The position numbers were made by a program, and so were the translations under genes. Below, in pieces: positions 8,901 through 17,828 of a stretch of 42,592 nucleotides of DNA. The stretch is from Desulfobacterales bacterium (lineage in GTDB: Bacteria > Desulfobacterota > Desulfobacteria > Desulfobacterales > UBA11574), in the NCBI GenBank assembly GCA_020345745.1, contig CP070768.1:3233466-3276057 (forward strand). Reading direction: 5' to 3'. The stretch's first letter is position 1. Each line of letters starts with the position of its first letter. Under the pieces are notes generated by a model, which did not search any database, was not told where the DNA came from, and saw only the letters and a program-made list of their open reading frames with translations.

Positions 8901-10388
8901 TTATGAAATATTCGAGCTGCAAATCCGAAACACAACGTCCTCCAGTATAAGCTTAGGGGATTGTCGGGTGGACTTTAATTGTAAATCTGCCTGACTTAAG
9001 ACTCCAAGAACAGCGATCAACTCTTTTGTGGTAAATTTTTCTGATTTCAGGAGCATCTGAAAAACAGGGTAAGGGTTTTGTGGCTGCCTTGAAATAATAA
9101 GATCAGTGTCCGGCTTGTGCTTCTTTTTTGACCTTTTTTTCTTTTTCCCTTGATCATCTGGATCAATATCATTTGCAAGATTGCGGTCCCAAGTCGTCAG
9201 TTCATTGAGAAGATCATTGTCAAAGGCCTGAATTGCCGGCATGGTTCTTCGTTTAAACTGGTCGAAACGATAACCTGTTTGCCAAAAACGGCCATGCGTG
9301 CTTTCACAAAACCCCTTTAACAACAGGAGCTTTCTCATCTGGTTGGTTATCGTCGCCAAGATCTGAAGCGGGTGAATAAGATCCGTCAACAGGGAATCGA
9401 GAAAAAAAAGGGATCGTTCAATGTCCCTGTCGGAGACGGCATTGGTTAACTCGAAAAGGGGATCCTTCTTTGTCCGCTTGAGAACATATTTGACATCTTT
9501 AGCGGTTATTTTTTTTCGGTCTGCCACATAACTGACGAGTTTATGAATACTATTGGAAAATGTGCGAAGATCGAAGCCGGTCATGTCGATCACGGCCTGA
9601 TATGCATCTTTGTCGATGGTTGCGTCAAATTGGGAGAGAATCTCGTTCATCCTGTCATTTAGGGCGGCTTTCTGGGCAATCTTGTCGGCTCTTCGCTCCC
9701 CTTTTGGCACTGAACAGTCAACGACCACGCCTTGATGTTTGATAACCTTGAACAGCCTGCGCCGCTTATCTATAATATCGGTGGTAATTATCAAATGATT
9801 GCCTTCTGGAAACCCTTTTTGGATCGCATCTTCGACAAGCCTGGCGATGTTCCCCACGGATGGAATATTCAAGCTTTCTGCCTTACAAAAAGCGATGATT
9901 TGATCAATCCATTCATCATTATCCATTTGCTCGGCATCAAAATTTAATACTTTGGATCTGTTTTCTCCAGCAATATCATCGAATGAAAGATTCGAGAGCC
10001 CAAGAAAATTAAGAAAAAATTTTGCAGCCTTATCCGTATCTTGACTGTCAAAGGCATCCTTTGACCTTTTAAGGAGATGGGTCTCATCCTGTTTTGAATA
10101 GAATATTTTAGCGTCATTAATAGCAACGACCCTTTTCCCGGGCATAAGAGAATAGGTATTGACCTTCTCAATGGCTTCCTGGATATGGTCCCCCGAACCT
10201 TCAATCGAATCATAGTTCAGACTTCTTTTGGCTTCGGGTATCAAGGCATTCAAAAGTGCCTCGAATGCCGTTTTATACATCAGTTCCTCACCGTAAATCA
10301 GATAAACAGGCGCAAAACCCTTATCACCTGGATGTTGCTTTTGCTCATGCAGGTAATTTTTGAGTGCTTTATAATTAATTTCCGTCAC
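8901..10388 (-). CDS. holA: DNA polymerase III, delta subunit
   Basis: Clamp-loader subunit that opens the beta clamp. The N-terminal PVYLIYGEELMYKTAFEALL and the later TGFDLRTFSNSIHKLVSYV and KKITAKDVKYVL match HolA domains I-III. At about 495 residues it is far longer than the usual 330-350. The extra length is an insertion around residues 100-190, between the early beta strand and the NHLIITTDIIDKRRRLFK core, and a lysine-rich linker near 415-425 (KKKKRSKKKHK) before the C-terminal collar helices. I start at the GTG at 10388, which has GGAG seven bases upstream; a GTG at 10403 lacks a site. It is last in ileS-lspA-lgt-holA, 17 bases after lgt. Confidence 0.88.
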   Translation of the reverse strand: MTEINYKALKNYLHEQKQHPGDKGFAPVYLIYGEELMYKTAFEALLNALIPEAKRSLNYDSIEGSGDHIQEAIEKVNTYSLMPGKRVVAINDAKIFYSKQDETHLLKRSKDAFDSQDTDKAAKFFLNFLGLSNLSFDDIAGENRSKVLNFDAEQMDNDEWIDQIIAFCKAESLNIPSVGNIARLVEDAIQKGFPEGNHLIITTDIIDKRRRLFKVIKHQGVVVDCSVPKGERRADKIAQKAALNDRMNEILSQFDATIDKDAYQAVIDMTGFDLRTFSNSIHKLVSYVADRKKITAKDVKYVLKRTKKDPLFELTNAVSDRDIERSLFFLDSLLTDLIHPLQILATITNQMRKLLLLKGFCESTHGRFWQTGYRFDQFKRRTMPAIQAFDNDLLNELTTWDRNLANDIDPDDQGKKKKRSKKKHKPDTDLIISRQPQNPYPVFQMLLKSEKFTTKELIAVLGVLSQADLQLKSTRQSPKLILEDVVFRICSSNIS

Positions 10389-10405
10389 AAAATGGCTCCA
10401 CACAA

Positions 10406-11203
10406 CTATTTCGGAAGTTTTGGATTCTCTATATATGCAACCCTCGAATCTCTTTTGCCAAGGAGAATAATCATAACAACAGAAATGAGCACCATGCCTC
10501 CGCCAATTGCCTGAGAAATTGATAATATACCGAAAACAAAATCACCCCTAAAATCACCGCGGAAAATCTCGATAAAAGAGCGAGCGATACCGTAAAGCAA
10601 AACATAAAACCAAAAAATCTGGCCATCAATTTTTTTTTTGGTTCGAAACGCCCATAAGAAAATAAAGATAACCAAATTAGCGGTAAAGGAGTAAAGCTGG
10701 GTGGGATGAAGTGGTATATTCACAGGTGAGAGGGAGTTAGAGTTCGTAAATGTTACCGCCCATGGGAGATCGCAGGCTTCGCCATAACAACATCCTGCAA
10801 AAAAACAGCCGATCCTGCCGATGGCATGACCCAAGGCAAGCGCAGGTGCCATTATATCGGCGGTCTTAAAAAGGGGTATCTCTTTTTGCTTCAAGTAGAT
10901 AATGGATGTTATTAAAGCAACAACAAACCCGCCATAAAAAACCAGGCCGCCATTCCATATCCGAAAGACCTCTATCGGGTCTGCAACAAACATGCGCAGG
11001 TTGGTTAAAACATAAAACAGGCGTGAACCGGCAATCGCAGCGATCAAGACATAAAAACAAAGATCCATGACCTTGTCCTGATCTTCCTGTAACCTCTTGG
11101 CTTCCTGTCTTGCAATGTGGATCCCGACAACAAAACCTGCGGCAACAAAAAAACCATACGTATAAAGCGATAATTTGCCGATTTTCAAAAGGACAGGATA
11201 CAT
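10406..11203 (-). CDS. lgt: Prolipoprotein diacylglyceryl transferase
   Basis: Inner-membrane enzyme that moves diacylglycerol from phosphatidylglycerol to the lipobox cysteine of prolipoproteins. The 265-residue product has about seven membrane segments. The conserved GHAIGRIGCFFAGCCYGEACDLPWAV contains the essential arginine, and HPTQLY the following conserved histidine and tyrosine. It opens with PVLLKIGKLSLYTYGFFVAAGF, typical of Lgt. The start lies nine bases after the lspA stop, and its GGAG site overlaps the end of lspA. Pairing with lspA gives two successive steps of lipoprotein maturation in one transcript. Confidence 0.96.
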   Translation of the reverse strand: MYPVLLKIGKLSLYTYGFFVAAGFVVGIHIARQEAKRLQEDQDKVMDLCFYVLIAAIAGSRLFYVLTNLRMFVADPIEVFRIWNGGLVFYGGFVVALITSIIYLKQKEIPLFKTADIMAPALALGHAIGRIGCFFAGCCYGEACDLPWAVTFTNSNSLSPVNIPLHPTQLYSFTANLVIFIFLWAFRTKKKIDGQIFWFYVLLYGIARSFIEIFRGDFRGDFVFGILSISQAIGGGMVLISVVMIILLGKRDSRVAYIENPKLPK

Positions 11204-11212
11204 CCAGATTTA

Positions 11213-11710
11213 TTACTCCGGCATTTTTTTAAAAAGAAGGTGAATCAAGAAAATACCTACGCCGACTGAAATCGCACTATCAGCAACATTAAATGCGGGC
11301 CAATGATAGCTTCCTAGGTAAAAATCAAGAAAGTCAACGACCTTACCGATACGGAGCCTGTCAATAAGATTACCGACAGCACCCCCTAAAATAAGAGCAA
11401 AACCATTGGCAAGCCAAGGGTGTGTTTTAGGGGTATTCCTATAAAAGTAGAAAATGAAACCTATGGCCAAAAATGAAATAAAAAGAAAAAGAAAGTTTCT
11501 TACATTCGAACTCTGCTGTGACATGAATCCGAAAGCGCCACCCGGATTATGAATATGGGTCAAGTTGAATAAGCCCGGGATGATCGAAACGGAATGGTAA
11601 AGTGGCAGCTGCATGAAGATGGCGGCTTTGGTCACTTGGTCGAGAAGGACGATTGAACCGGTAATAACCGTAAGCCTTTTATATTTCGTGTTAATATTTG
11701 ACCAAAACAT
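11213..11710 (-). CDS. lspA: Lipoprotein signal peptidase (signal peptidase II)
   Basis: Membrane aspartic protease that removes the signal peptide from diacylglyceryl-modified prolipoproteins. It has four hydrophobic segments. The two catalytic aspartates are in GNLIDRLRIGKVVDFLDF and FNVADSAISVG. LDQVTKAAI near the N-terminus and THIHNPGGAFGF are also diagnostic. I place the start at the ATG at 11710, with AGGTG upstream (165 residues); a TTG at 11746 would add 12 residues and lies inside an inverted-repeat arm. It sits between ileS and lgt, the common proteobacterial ileS-lspA arrangement. Confidence 0.95.
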   Translation of the reverse strand: MFWSNINTKYKRLTVITGSIVLLDQVTKAAIFMQLPLYHSVSIIPGLFNLTHIHNPGGAFGFMSQQSSNVRNFLFLFISFLAIGFIFYFYRNTPKTHPWLANGFALILGGAVGNLIDRLRIGKVVDFLDFYLGSYHWPAFNVADSAISVGVGIFLIHLLFKKMPE

Positions 11711-11725
11711 GCTTACACCTAAACC

Positions 11726-11857
11726 GAGCGTTTCAAGTGGTGGCAATAGTTTTGTTTAAATAAATCCAACAATTAGATAACGCTCAATAGCGACTTTAGA
11801 AATATGTCTATCATGTAACTTCACTTTTTTAAAGACCTGTCACTATTTGAAACGCTC
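11726..11857. repeat. Inverted-repeat element between ileS and lspA
   Basis: GAGCGTTTCAA at 11726-11736 is the exact reverse complement of TTGAAACGCTC at 11847-11857; similarity continues imperfectly to about 20 bases (17 of 20). The 132-base unit fills the gap between ileS and the ATG of lspA, inside an otherwise co-directional operon. Confidence 0.4.
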
Positions 11858-11865
11858 AGTCTAGG

Positions 11866-14664
11866 TTACAATATCTGAGCCATAGCATTTTGGCACCGGT
11901 TGCAAATGGTAGGTTCCGCCGCATTCGATCCAACGGATGTGTCATGCACCCAACAACGTTCACATTTGACACCTGTAGCGGATTCAACCAGAATCGATAC
12001 ACCTTTGATATCGTCGCTTTCAAAGGTGGCAGGGGGTTTGTTGCCTTTTACTAGGGCTGCCTGTGAAACGATAAATACGGTCCTTAGGTCATTCTCATAC
12101 GGTAAAAGCACATCATAGTATTCATCTTCCGCATAAAGGGTCACGGCCGCATCAAGGGAATGGCCGATGAGCTTCTGAACCCTGGCCGTTTCCAGCGCCT
12201 TTGTCACAACGTTGCGAATATCTAGAAGCTGTTTCCATCTCTTTGCCAGCTCACTATCTCTCCATCCAGCAGTTACTGACGGAAGAGATGTGAGGTGAAC
12301 ACTGGTTTCTTTGCCTTTTTTTTCTGGCATGAAATTCCATATTTCTTCTGCGGTAAAAGCCAGTATCGGTGCCATGATCCTTGCCAGAGCCTCCAGGAGA
12401 ATGTGCATAACCGTCTGGGCGCTTCTTCTTCCCAATGATTCAGGGGGTGACGTGTATAGCCGGTCTTTCAGGACATCTAGATAAAAAGAAGACAGATCGA
12501 CAATACAAAAATTGTATAGTGAATGATATATCGTATGAAACTCATATGCATCGTAGGCTTTGGTTGTTCTCTCGATCAGATCCTGGAGTCTGTGCAGAGC
12601 AAATCGATCGATTTCAGGCATCGAGTCATAGCTGACAACATCCTTTTCTGGATCAAAATCGTACAAGTTCCCAAGCATGAATCTGCTGGTATTCCTGATC
12701 CTTCGATAGGCATCGCTGAGTTGTTTTAATATATTTTCCGAGATTCGGATATCGTCCCTGTAATCAGATGCCGATACCCACAGGCGAAGTATTTCGGCCC
12801 CGTGTTTATGAATAACTTCATCCGGAGCAATCACATTTCCGAGCGACTTGGACATCTTCTTCCCTTCGGCATCCACCACAAATCCGTGTGTTAGTACAGA
12901 CTCGTAGGGCGCACGTCCTCGGGTGCCGACTGCTGTCAATAGCGAACTGTGAAACCATCCTCTGTGCTGATCACTCCCTTCCAAATAAAGGTCTGCCGGC
13001 CATTTCAAATTAGAGCGCTTTTCAAGCACCGCAGCATGGCTGACGCCGGAATCGAACCATACATCTAAAATATCGTCCTCTTTGATAAAGGTTTTATTAC
13101 CGCACTGCTGACAAGATACCCCTTCAGGAAGTAGTTCTTCCACGGTTTTTTCAAACCAAACATCGGCGCCATGAGCGCTAAACATCGTATGGATGTGATC
13201 GACAACTTCTGGGTTCAGATACAATGCTTCACATGCTTCACAATAGAATATGGCAATGGGTACTCCCCAAGCCCGCTGCCTGGATACACACCAGTCCGGT
13301 CGATTTTCTATCATCCCATAAATTCTTTCCCTTCCCCAGTGAGGAATCCAGGTGACCCTATCGATCTCCTTGAGAGATTTTTTCCTTAATTCTGTATCAT
13401 CCATGGATATGAACCATTGGGGTGTTGCCCGAAAAATAACCGGTGCTTTGCAACGCCAGCAGTGGGGATAAGAATGTTCCATTTCACCTTGTGACACCAA
13501 GGATCCGTTGCTCTCGAGCGTGGTAATGATATCTTGGTTCGCCTTAAATACGAATTGTCCGTTAAATAATTCTGTGTCATCTGTGAAACATCCGTTGTCA
13601 TCGACCGGAGAATAGACATCCAAACCATACAACAAACCCACCTCATAATCTTCACGGCCATGGCCAGGAGCAGTATGCACGCATCCGGTGCCGGCTTCCA
13701 GTGTTACGTGAGAGCCCAAAACAATCAATGAATCTCGGTTATAAATGGGATGACGGCATCTTTTATGTTCCAGCGTATCTGCTCTAATTTCGGCCAGGAT
13801 GGAAAAATCTGAAACACCAAAGGTGTTCATACACGTTTCCACAAGTTCCCTAGCAAGAATCAAAACTTCGCCGTTTTTTGTATCGACAGCAACATAAGTA
13901 AAGTCTGGATGAAGCGTAATCGCCAGGTTTGCCGGCAGCGTCCAAGGTGTTGTCGTCCAGATGACGATATAAATCTTCTTGTCGGCAAGTTCAGGTATAT
14001 CAGCGTCTATATCGTCTTGTAGAGGAAATTTGACAAAAATAGAAGGGGATGCTTCATCATGGTATTCTATCTCTGCTTCTGCCAGAGCTGTTTTGCAGCT
14101 GCAACACCAATAAATAGGCTTTTTACTTCTGAAAAGACTCCCTTCCAAAGCGAACTTAGAGCACTCTTTGGCAATGGTGGCTTCGTAATCATAACTCATT
14201 GTCAAATACGGATCCTCCCACTCGCCCATAACACCGAGGCGCTTGAATTCTTCACGTTGAATATCGACATACTTTTCAGCATACTCGCGGCATAATCTGC
14301 GCACTTGCGCCTGAGACAAACCTTTTTTATCAGGTCCCAGCTCTTTTTCAACGTTGTGCTCAACCGGCAGGCCGTGACAGTCCCAGCCTGGCACATAAAC
14401 GGCATCCAACCCGGCCATCTGTCGCGAACGGACAATAAAATCCTTTAGGATCTTGTTCAGTGCCGTACCAATGTGAATATGGCCATTGGCATATGGCGGC
14501 CCATCGTGTAAAATAAATGATTCGCGGCCTGCTGAAGATTTTCTGATCTTGTGGTATAAATTTGTATTGTCCCATAGGTCTAGCTGTTCGGGTTCACGTT
14601 TTGCCAGACTGGCCTTCATGGGGAATTTTGTTTTTGGAAGGTTGAGTGTTTTTTTATAATCCAT
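11866..14664 (-). CDS. ileS: Isoleucyl-tRNA synthetase
   Basis: Charges tRNA-Ile. At 932 residues it is the standard bacterial IleS form. Class I signatures are [14 protein letters not shown] (about 53-66) and KKMSKSLGN (about 605-613). The editing domain lies between them ([29 protein letters not shown]). The C-terminal zinc site CERCW...CNRCQ is present. A GGAGG site precedes the ATG. No T-box leader is visible in the short upstream gap. First gene of ileS-lspA-lgt-holA. Confidence 0.98.
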   Translation of the reverse strand: MDYKKTLNLPKTKFPMKASLAKREPEQLDLWDNTNLYHKIRKSSAGRESFILHDGPPYANGHIHIGTALNKILKDFIVRSRQMAGLDAVYVPGWDCHGLPVEHNVEKELGPDKKGLSQAQVRRLCREYAEKYVDIQREEFKRLGVMGEWEDPYLTMSYDYEATIAKECSKFALEGSLFRSKKPIYWCCSCKTALAEAEIEYHDEASPSIFVKFPLQDDIDADIPELADKKIYIVIWTTTPWTLPANLAITLHPDFTYVAVDTKNGEVLILARELVETCMNTFGVSDFSILAEIRADTLEHKRCRHPIYNRDSLIVLGSHVTLEAGTGCVHTAPGHGREDYEVGLLYGLDVYSPVDDNGCFTDDTELFNGQFVFKANQDIITTLESNGSLVSQGEMEHSYPHCWRCKAPVIFRATPQWFISMDDTELRKKSLKEIDRVTWIPHWGRERIYGMIENRPDWCVSRQRAWGVPIAIFYCEACEALYLNPEVVDHIHTMFSAHGADVWFEKTVEELLPEGVSCQQCGNKTFIKEDDILDVWFDSGVSHAAVLEKRSNLKWPADLYLEGSDQHRGWFHSSLLTAVGTRGRAPYESVLTHGFVVDAEGKKMSKSLGNVIAPDEVIHKHGAEILRLWVSASDYRDDIRISENILKQLSDAYRRIRNTSRFMLGNLYDFDPEKDVVSYDSMPEIDRFALHRLQDLIERTTKAYDAYEFHTIYHSLYNFCIVDLSSFYLDVLKDRLYTSPPESLGRRSAQTVMHILLEALARIMAPILAFTAEEIWNFMPEKKGKETSVHLTSLPSVTAGWRDSELAKRWKQLLDIRNVVTKALETARVQKLIGHSLDAAVTLYAEDEYYDVLLPYENDLRTVFIVSQAALVKGNKPPATFESDDIKGVSILVESATGVKCERCWVHDTSVGSNAAEPTICNRCQNAMAQIL

Positions 14665-14758
14665 GTATCCTCCAAAATTGGATTTTTTTCAACTTGAAAC
14701 GTAACGTTTAATAGCGATTTCTGTCAAGGAAATAGATGTTGAGTATATGAACGACAAA

Positions 14759-14836
14759 CGCCCGAACAAACAATCCTTAATTGCGCGCAAACCTTGCACC
14801 GTGGTGTTTGCACGCCATTAAAACGTTGTTCGGGCG
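14759..14836. repeat. 78-base near-perfect palindromic hairpin
   Basis: Outer arms CGCCCGAACAA (14759-14769) and TTGTTCGGGCG (14826-14836) are perfect complements. Inner arms TTAATTGCGCGCAAAC (14777-14792) and GTTTGCACGCCATTAA (14806-14821) match at 14 of 16 positions. The whole folds into one long interrupted stem just after the HNH gene and before ileS. No T-tract follows on either strand. Confidence 0.6.
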
Positions 14837-14852
14837 AGTGCTATCAGCGTTC

Positions 14853-15359
14853 TTAGTAAATCCCAAGATCCCTTAAGACATCATTGATCCCGAGCTTCTT
14901 TACCTTCAATCTTAAAAACTCTGAAATGGTGGGCTGATAGGCCTTAACTTTGAGGTACATCCGCACCTCAGTTGGTGTTTTATTTCCTTTTCTATTATTG
15001 CACGGTTTACATGAAGATACACAATTTTCAAATGTTGTTTTACCGCCCCTAGATTTGGGAATAATATGATCAATTGTCAGCCGTCTTCTTTCATTTGCGC
15101 AATACGCACATTTGAATCCATCTCTGACAAGAACATTTTTTTTACTGAATGGTACTCTATTGACATATAATGTTCGAATAAGTTTTATCAGTCTCATAAC
15201 AGCGGGAACATGTATTGCGATTCCCTCAGCGGTTCTGATGAGCCTTGCGGACTGTTTTAATACCTGAACCTTACCTTTTGCCAAAAGGCACATGGCCCGC
15301 TTCCAGTTCACAACATTCAAAAAGGTGTAGTCAGCATTCAGCAAAATGCATTGATCCAT
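14853..15359 (-). CDS. Stand-alone HNH endonuclease family protein
   Basis: The 168-residue protein carries a full HNH/zinc-finger core: CAYC, then RRLTIDHIIPKSRGG with the metal-binding histidine, then FENCVSSCKPCNNRKGNKTP with a second CxxC. The N-terminal 60 residues (ILLNADYTFLNVVNWKRAMCLLAKGKV) are the conserved lead-in of a widespread chromosomal HNH family found outside mobile elements. Target and role are not known. AGGAG precedes the ATG. There is no methylase or recombinase beside it, so restriction or homing is not supported by context. Confidence 0.85.
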   Translation of the reverse strand: MDQCILLNADYTFLNVVNWKRAMCLLAKGKVQVLKQSARLIRTAEGIAIHVPAVMRLIKLIRTLYVNRVPFSKKNVLVRDGFKCAYCANERRRLTIDHIIPKSRGGKTTFENCVSSCKPCNNRKGNKTPTEVRMYLKVKAYQPTISEFLRLKVKKLGINDVLRDLGIY

Positions 15360-15459
15360 ATATTTTTCTCCTGTTCGGTTGCCAGCATTATATACCTGAA
15401 CTTGCCAATCAAATCAACATTTCTGTTCGAAGGGCCTGGGTTCGGGGTTCAGTCCTTGT

Positions 15460-16170
15460 CTATCTGTTTATCAGCTTGCCTATCGGCATGATGTATAGCG
15501 GTTCTTCTTCTGTTTGGCTGTTAACAATCTTTTTTACTTTATCATCATGAAAAGCTCCGATGGTCACCGTTCCAAGGCCTAAAGAGACCACCTGTAGACA
15601 GACGTTTTGAGCACTGTGCCCGATTTCCATGAATACATATCTTTTCCCCCGTTGTCCGTACTTAGCGGTCGTCCGCCAATATACCGCACAAAACACTAAG
15701 ACAATCGGGGCATTTTTAATTGAACTCTGATTGAGTGACGCACGACTCAAGGCCGCTCTTTTGTCTCCTTCAGCGACTTTGACCAGGTGGTGTCGAATCG
15801 GCTTATACTTATATATTCCTGCCGGGAAATTGATGACGTTTCCGGCAATAACATATATTTCCAGTGGATAAAGCGCTCCGGCAGAGGGTGAGGTTCTGAA
15901 CCCTCTGGAATTAGTGATACCTTGAGCGGCCCACAGTAACTGCGATACGTCATACAGGGTTAACGGTTCATCCGTGTAACGTCGAATGGATCTTCGTTTC
16001 ATCATCGTGCTTTCGATTGACGTTTCACTGTCGATCCTAGCCGGAAGGAGCGCTATCACGTTCTCTGATTTACTTTCATCCATACATCCACCTATCGTAG
16101 GCGAAAAAATCATGATGAACACGACAGCAATTCCGGTCATTATAAATGTATTCAATAATGTTGTCCTCAT
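15460..16170 (-). CDS. SagB-like nitroreductase-fold lipoprotein
   Basis: An FMN-dependent oxidoreductase of the nitroreductase superfamily, SagB/ThcOx-like branch. RRSIRRYTDEPLTLYDVSQLLWAAQGI and RTSPSAGALYPLEIYVI are the hallmark segments, and GLGTVTIGAF lies near the C-terminus. The 236 residues begin with a signal sequence and IGGC (cysteine 29), a plausible lipobox, so it is probably an exported lipoprotein. Its ATG lies one base after the upstream radical SAM stop, with AGGAG inside that gene, so the two should be made together. Substrate unknown; no azole-peptide cyclodehydratase is nearby. Confidence 0.8.
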   Translation of the reverse strand: MRTTLLNTFIMTGIAVVFIMIFSPTIGGCMDESKSENVIALLPARIDSETSIESTMMKRRSIRRYTDEPLTLYDVSQLLWAAQGITNSRGFRTSPSAGALYPLEIYVIAGNVINFPAGIYKYKPIRHHLVKVAEGDKRAALSRASLNQSSIKNAPIVLVFCAVYWRTTAKYGQRGKRYVFMEIGHSAQNVCLQVVSLGLGTVTIGAFHDDKVKKIVNSQTEEEPLYIMPIGKLINR

Positions 16171-16171
16171 G

Positions 16172-17167
16172 TTATCTCCTGTCCCGATAAAACCGCTTGG
16201 GACTTAATTCCGCCAAATCCAGCGTTCCCTTTTCTACCAAAAAGGTACGGATTTCCGTGCATAAATCACATTTGTTTATATAACCGGACCTCGACGGTCT
16301 GAATTTAAACGTTTGGTATGCGAGATCATAAATACCTCTCACCCCTAACCTAAAAAGAGTGTTTAGGACCGGATACTTTTTTTCAGAAAGCGGTTTGCCC
16401 AAATCATGCGTTGCAATCGAAAGGCCGGAACAGAGGCCAGGGATGTAATTGCTGAATAGATCAACATGAAAGTGAGACGTATCTGACAGCTCAAAAGCAC
16501 ATCCGTCTTGATTGTTCTCGAGAATCTGTTCATAAGGCCACTGGTCAAGGACGGGACGAAACGTGTCCAAAGCCCTCCCTCCCATATGGATCCAATATCT
16601 CTTTAGCACAGACGACAAATAGTCTTTGCCATAGATCTTCTCGAATGCGCCTATAGAATGTGTTTCATTGGGATTAAATTTGGTCAGATCTTTAACAAAA
16701 TCGTTGATCCAGGGAAATACGTGGATTCCGGCCTCGTTGCACGCTTTGATGGTCCCGCTGACCTTTGAGAAGGGTATATATTCATTATGAAAAGGGCTGA
16801 TGGATACCAGTAACGTCCGGAGACCTTTTCGCTTGAGCATGGTTAACATATTCACGGCAGATGCTATATCCTTAAACCAAGACGAATTGGTCTCTACATA
16901 TTCGATCGATATCCCGGACAGGGCTGCGACCTCCAGCATCTCTCCGAGGGCATCCGGTCTGAGCATGGGCTCCCCACCCCCAATATGAAGGGATCGGCAT
17001 CCTAACGAATGAACGATGCGAAAGTTTTCTTTTGCAACATCACGATTGATATAATGTTTCTCCCAATGTGGACCACAGTTGTAGAGGCAATGTCTGCATC
17101 TTGACGTACAAAAATAATTTGTAATCAATCCACCTGAGACCAGGTGTTTAATCTGAAATGGTCGCAT
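16172..17167 (-). CDS. Radical SAM protein
   Basis: 331 residues with the [4Fe-4S]-SAM motif CTSRCRHC (C20, C24, C27), followed by LHIGGGEPMLRPD, the SAM-binding GGEP segment, and a partial-TIM-barrel pattern (TLLVSISPFHNEYIPF). The C-terminal CDLC may bind part of another cluster but is shorter than a full SPASM domain. AAGGAA precedes the ATG. It forms a tight pair with the nitroreductase-like lipoprotein downstream. The substrate is not recognisable, and no candidate precursor peptide was found in the 660-base region upstream. Confidence 0.82.
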   Translation of the reverse strand: MRPFQIKHLVSGGLITNYFCTSRCRHCLYNCGPHWEKHYINRDVAKENFRIVHSLGCRSLHIGGGEPMLRPDALGEMLEVAALSGISIEYVETNSSWFKDIASAVNMLTMLKRKGLRTLLVSISPFHNEYIPFSKVSGTIKACNEAGIHVFPWINDFVKDLTKFNPNETHSIGAFEKIYGKDYLSSVLKRYWIHMGGRALDTFRPVLDQWPYEQILENNQDGCAFELSDTSHFHVDLFSNYIPGLCSGLSIATHDLGKPLSEKKYPVLNTLFRLGVRGIYDLAYQTFKFRPSRSGYINKCDLCTEIRTFLVEKGTLDLAELSPKRFYRDRR

Positions 17168-17390
17168 ATGTTCCTTTCTGACTAAGTACGAGCTTTAGTC
17201 CAGAAACGTAACTTTTCCATAGGCAAAGGGCGATTTCACATGTACGGGCCATAGCGTTTAATTCAGGTGATATCAAAGCGGGTATTTGATAGTATTTAAA
17301 TCAAGCTTTACACCCCTATTCGCCAACTAATTTTATAGGCGTTCTATGGATACCCTCTGAACGCTTATTCTAGCCGGAGCAACAATAAAG

Positions 17391-17418
17391 CTGGATCATG
17401 TTTTTTAAAAGGCAAAAT
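17391..17418 (-). repeat. Dispersed repeat family A, copy 3
   Basis: Reverse-oriented 28-base core (ATTTTGCCTTTTAAAAAACA then TGATCCAG on the minus strand). With copy 4 at 17570 it forms outward-facing ends of a roughly 207-base unit. Confidence 0.5.
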
Positions 17419-17569
17419 ATTGCCGAATTCAGTGTGATAATTGAGATATCACAAGTTATATTATCCAGGCGCTATAGTACCTCCTGTCGAAGGTTTATCG
17501 TTCATTCATTAATATAAGATCTTATTTGACATGTACGCGCCGTTGCTAGTGCGAAAATGCTTTATCTTA

Positions 17570-17645
17570 ATTTTGCCTTTTTAAAAATATTATTCAGCCG
17601 TCCTGCTAGGTGGATTGTGGTCAAAATAAGAGTGCAAAACTTGAG
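17570..17645 (+). repeat. Dispersed repeat family A, copy 4
   Basis: Forward copy of the core (17570-17597). It aligns without large gaps to copy 1 at 2929 over about 75 bases, at roughly three quarters identity by eye. Confidence 0.55.
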
Positions 17646-17725
17646 TTAATAAATTTTGGTCTGCTTTAAATAAAAATGGAATTTTACAATATTCCATTGA
17701 CAAATCTTACGCATTTCAGCAACAG

Positions 17726-17757
17726 TTGACATTCTAATACCGTTAAAAGACTATAAA
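17726..17757 (+). promoter_or_regulatory. Candidate promoter of the flavoprotein gene
   Basis: An exact TTGACA (17726-17731) is followed by an ACTATAAAT region; TATAAA at 17752-17757 gives a long 20-base spacer, ACTATA two bases earlier gives 18. It lies about 70 bases before the ATG at 17829. Suggestive only. Confidence 0.3.
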
Positions 17758-17828
17758 TGTCAATTCAAATTTGATCAAGATGAAAACCAAAAACTATTTG
17801 ATAATATTATAAATTTGAGGTTATATTT

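Larger units (their letters stand above)
17168..17828. other. Repeat-rich divergent intergenic region
   Basis: This 661-base gap separates the radical SAM gene (minus) from the flavoprotein gene (plus). I see no gene in it. It holds two inverted copies of repeat A (17391-17418 and 17570-17597), two related ACATGTACG segments near 17238 and 17530, and a candidate promoter near 17726-17757. It is the longest apparently non-coding stretch in the window. Confidence 0.6.

Noticed and set aside
14665..14760. T-box riboswitch upstream of ileS
   Set aside because: The leader before the ATG is short and lacks the conserved T-box and specifier hairpin.
14853..15359. HNH gene as part of a restriction-modification system, intron or defence island
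   Set aside because: No methyltransferase, integrase, reverse transcriptase or toxin gene nearby; the family is widespread as a solitary chromosomal gene.
15460..17167. Radical SAM and SagB-like pair as a classical azole-peptide (TOMM) or RiPP cluster
   Set aside because: No YcaO/cyclodehydratase, transporter or precursor peptide could be found in the flanks.
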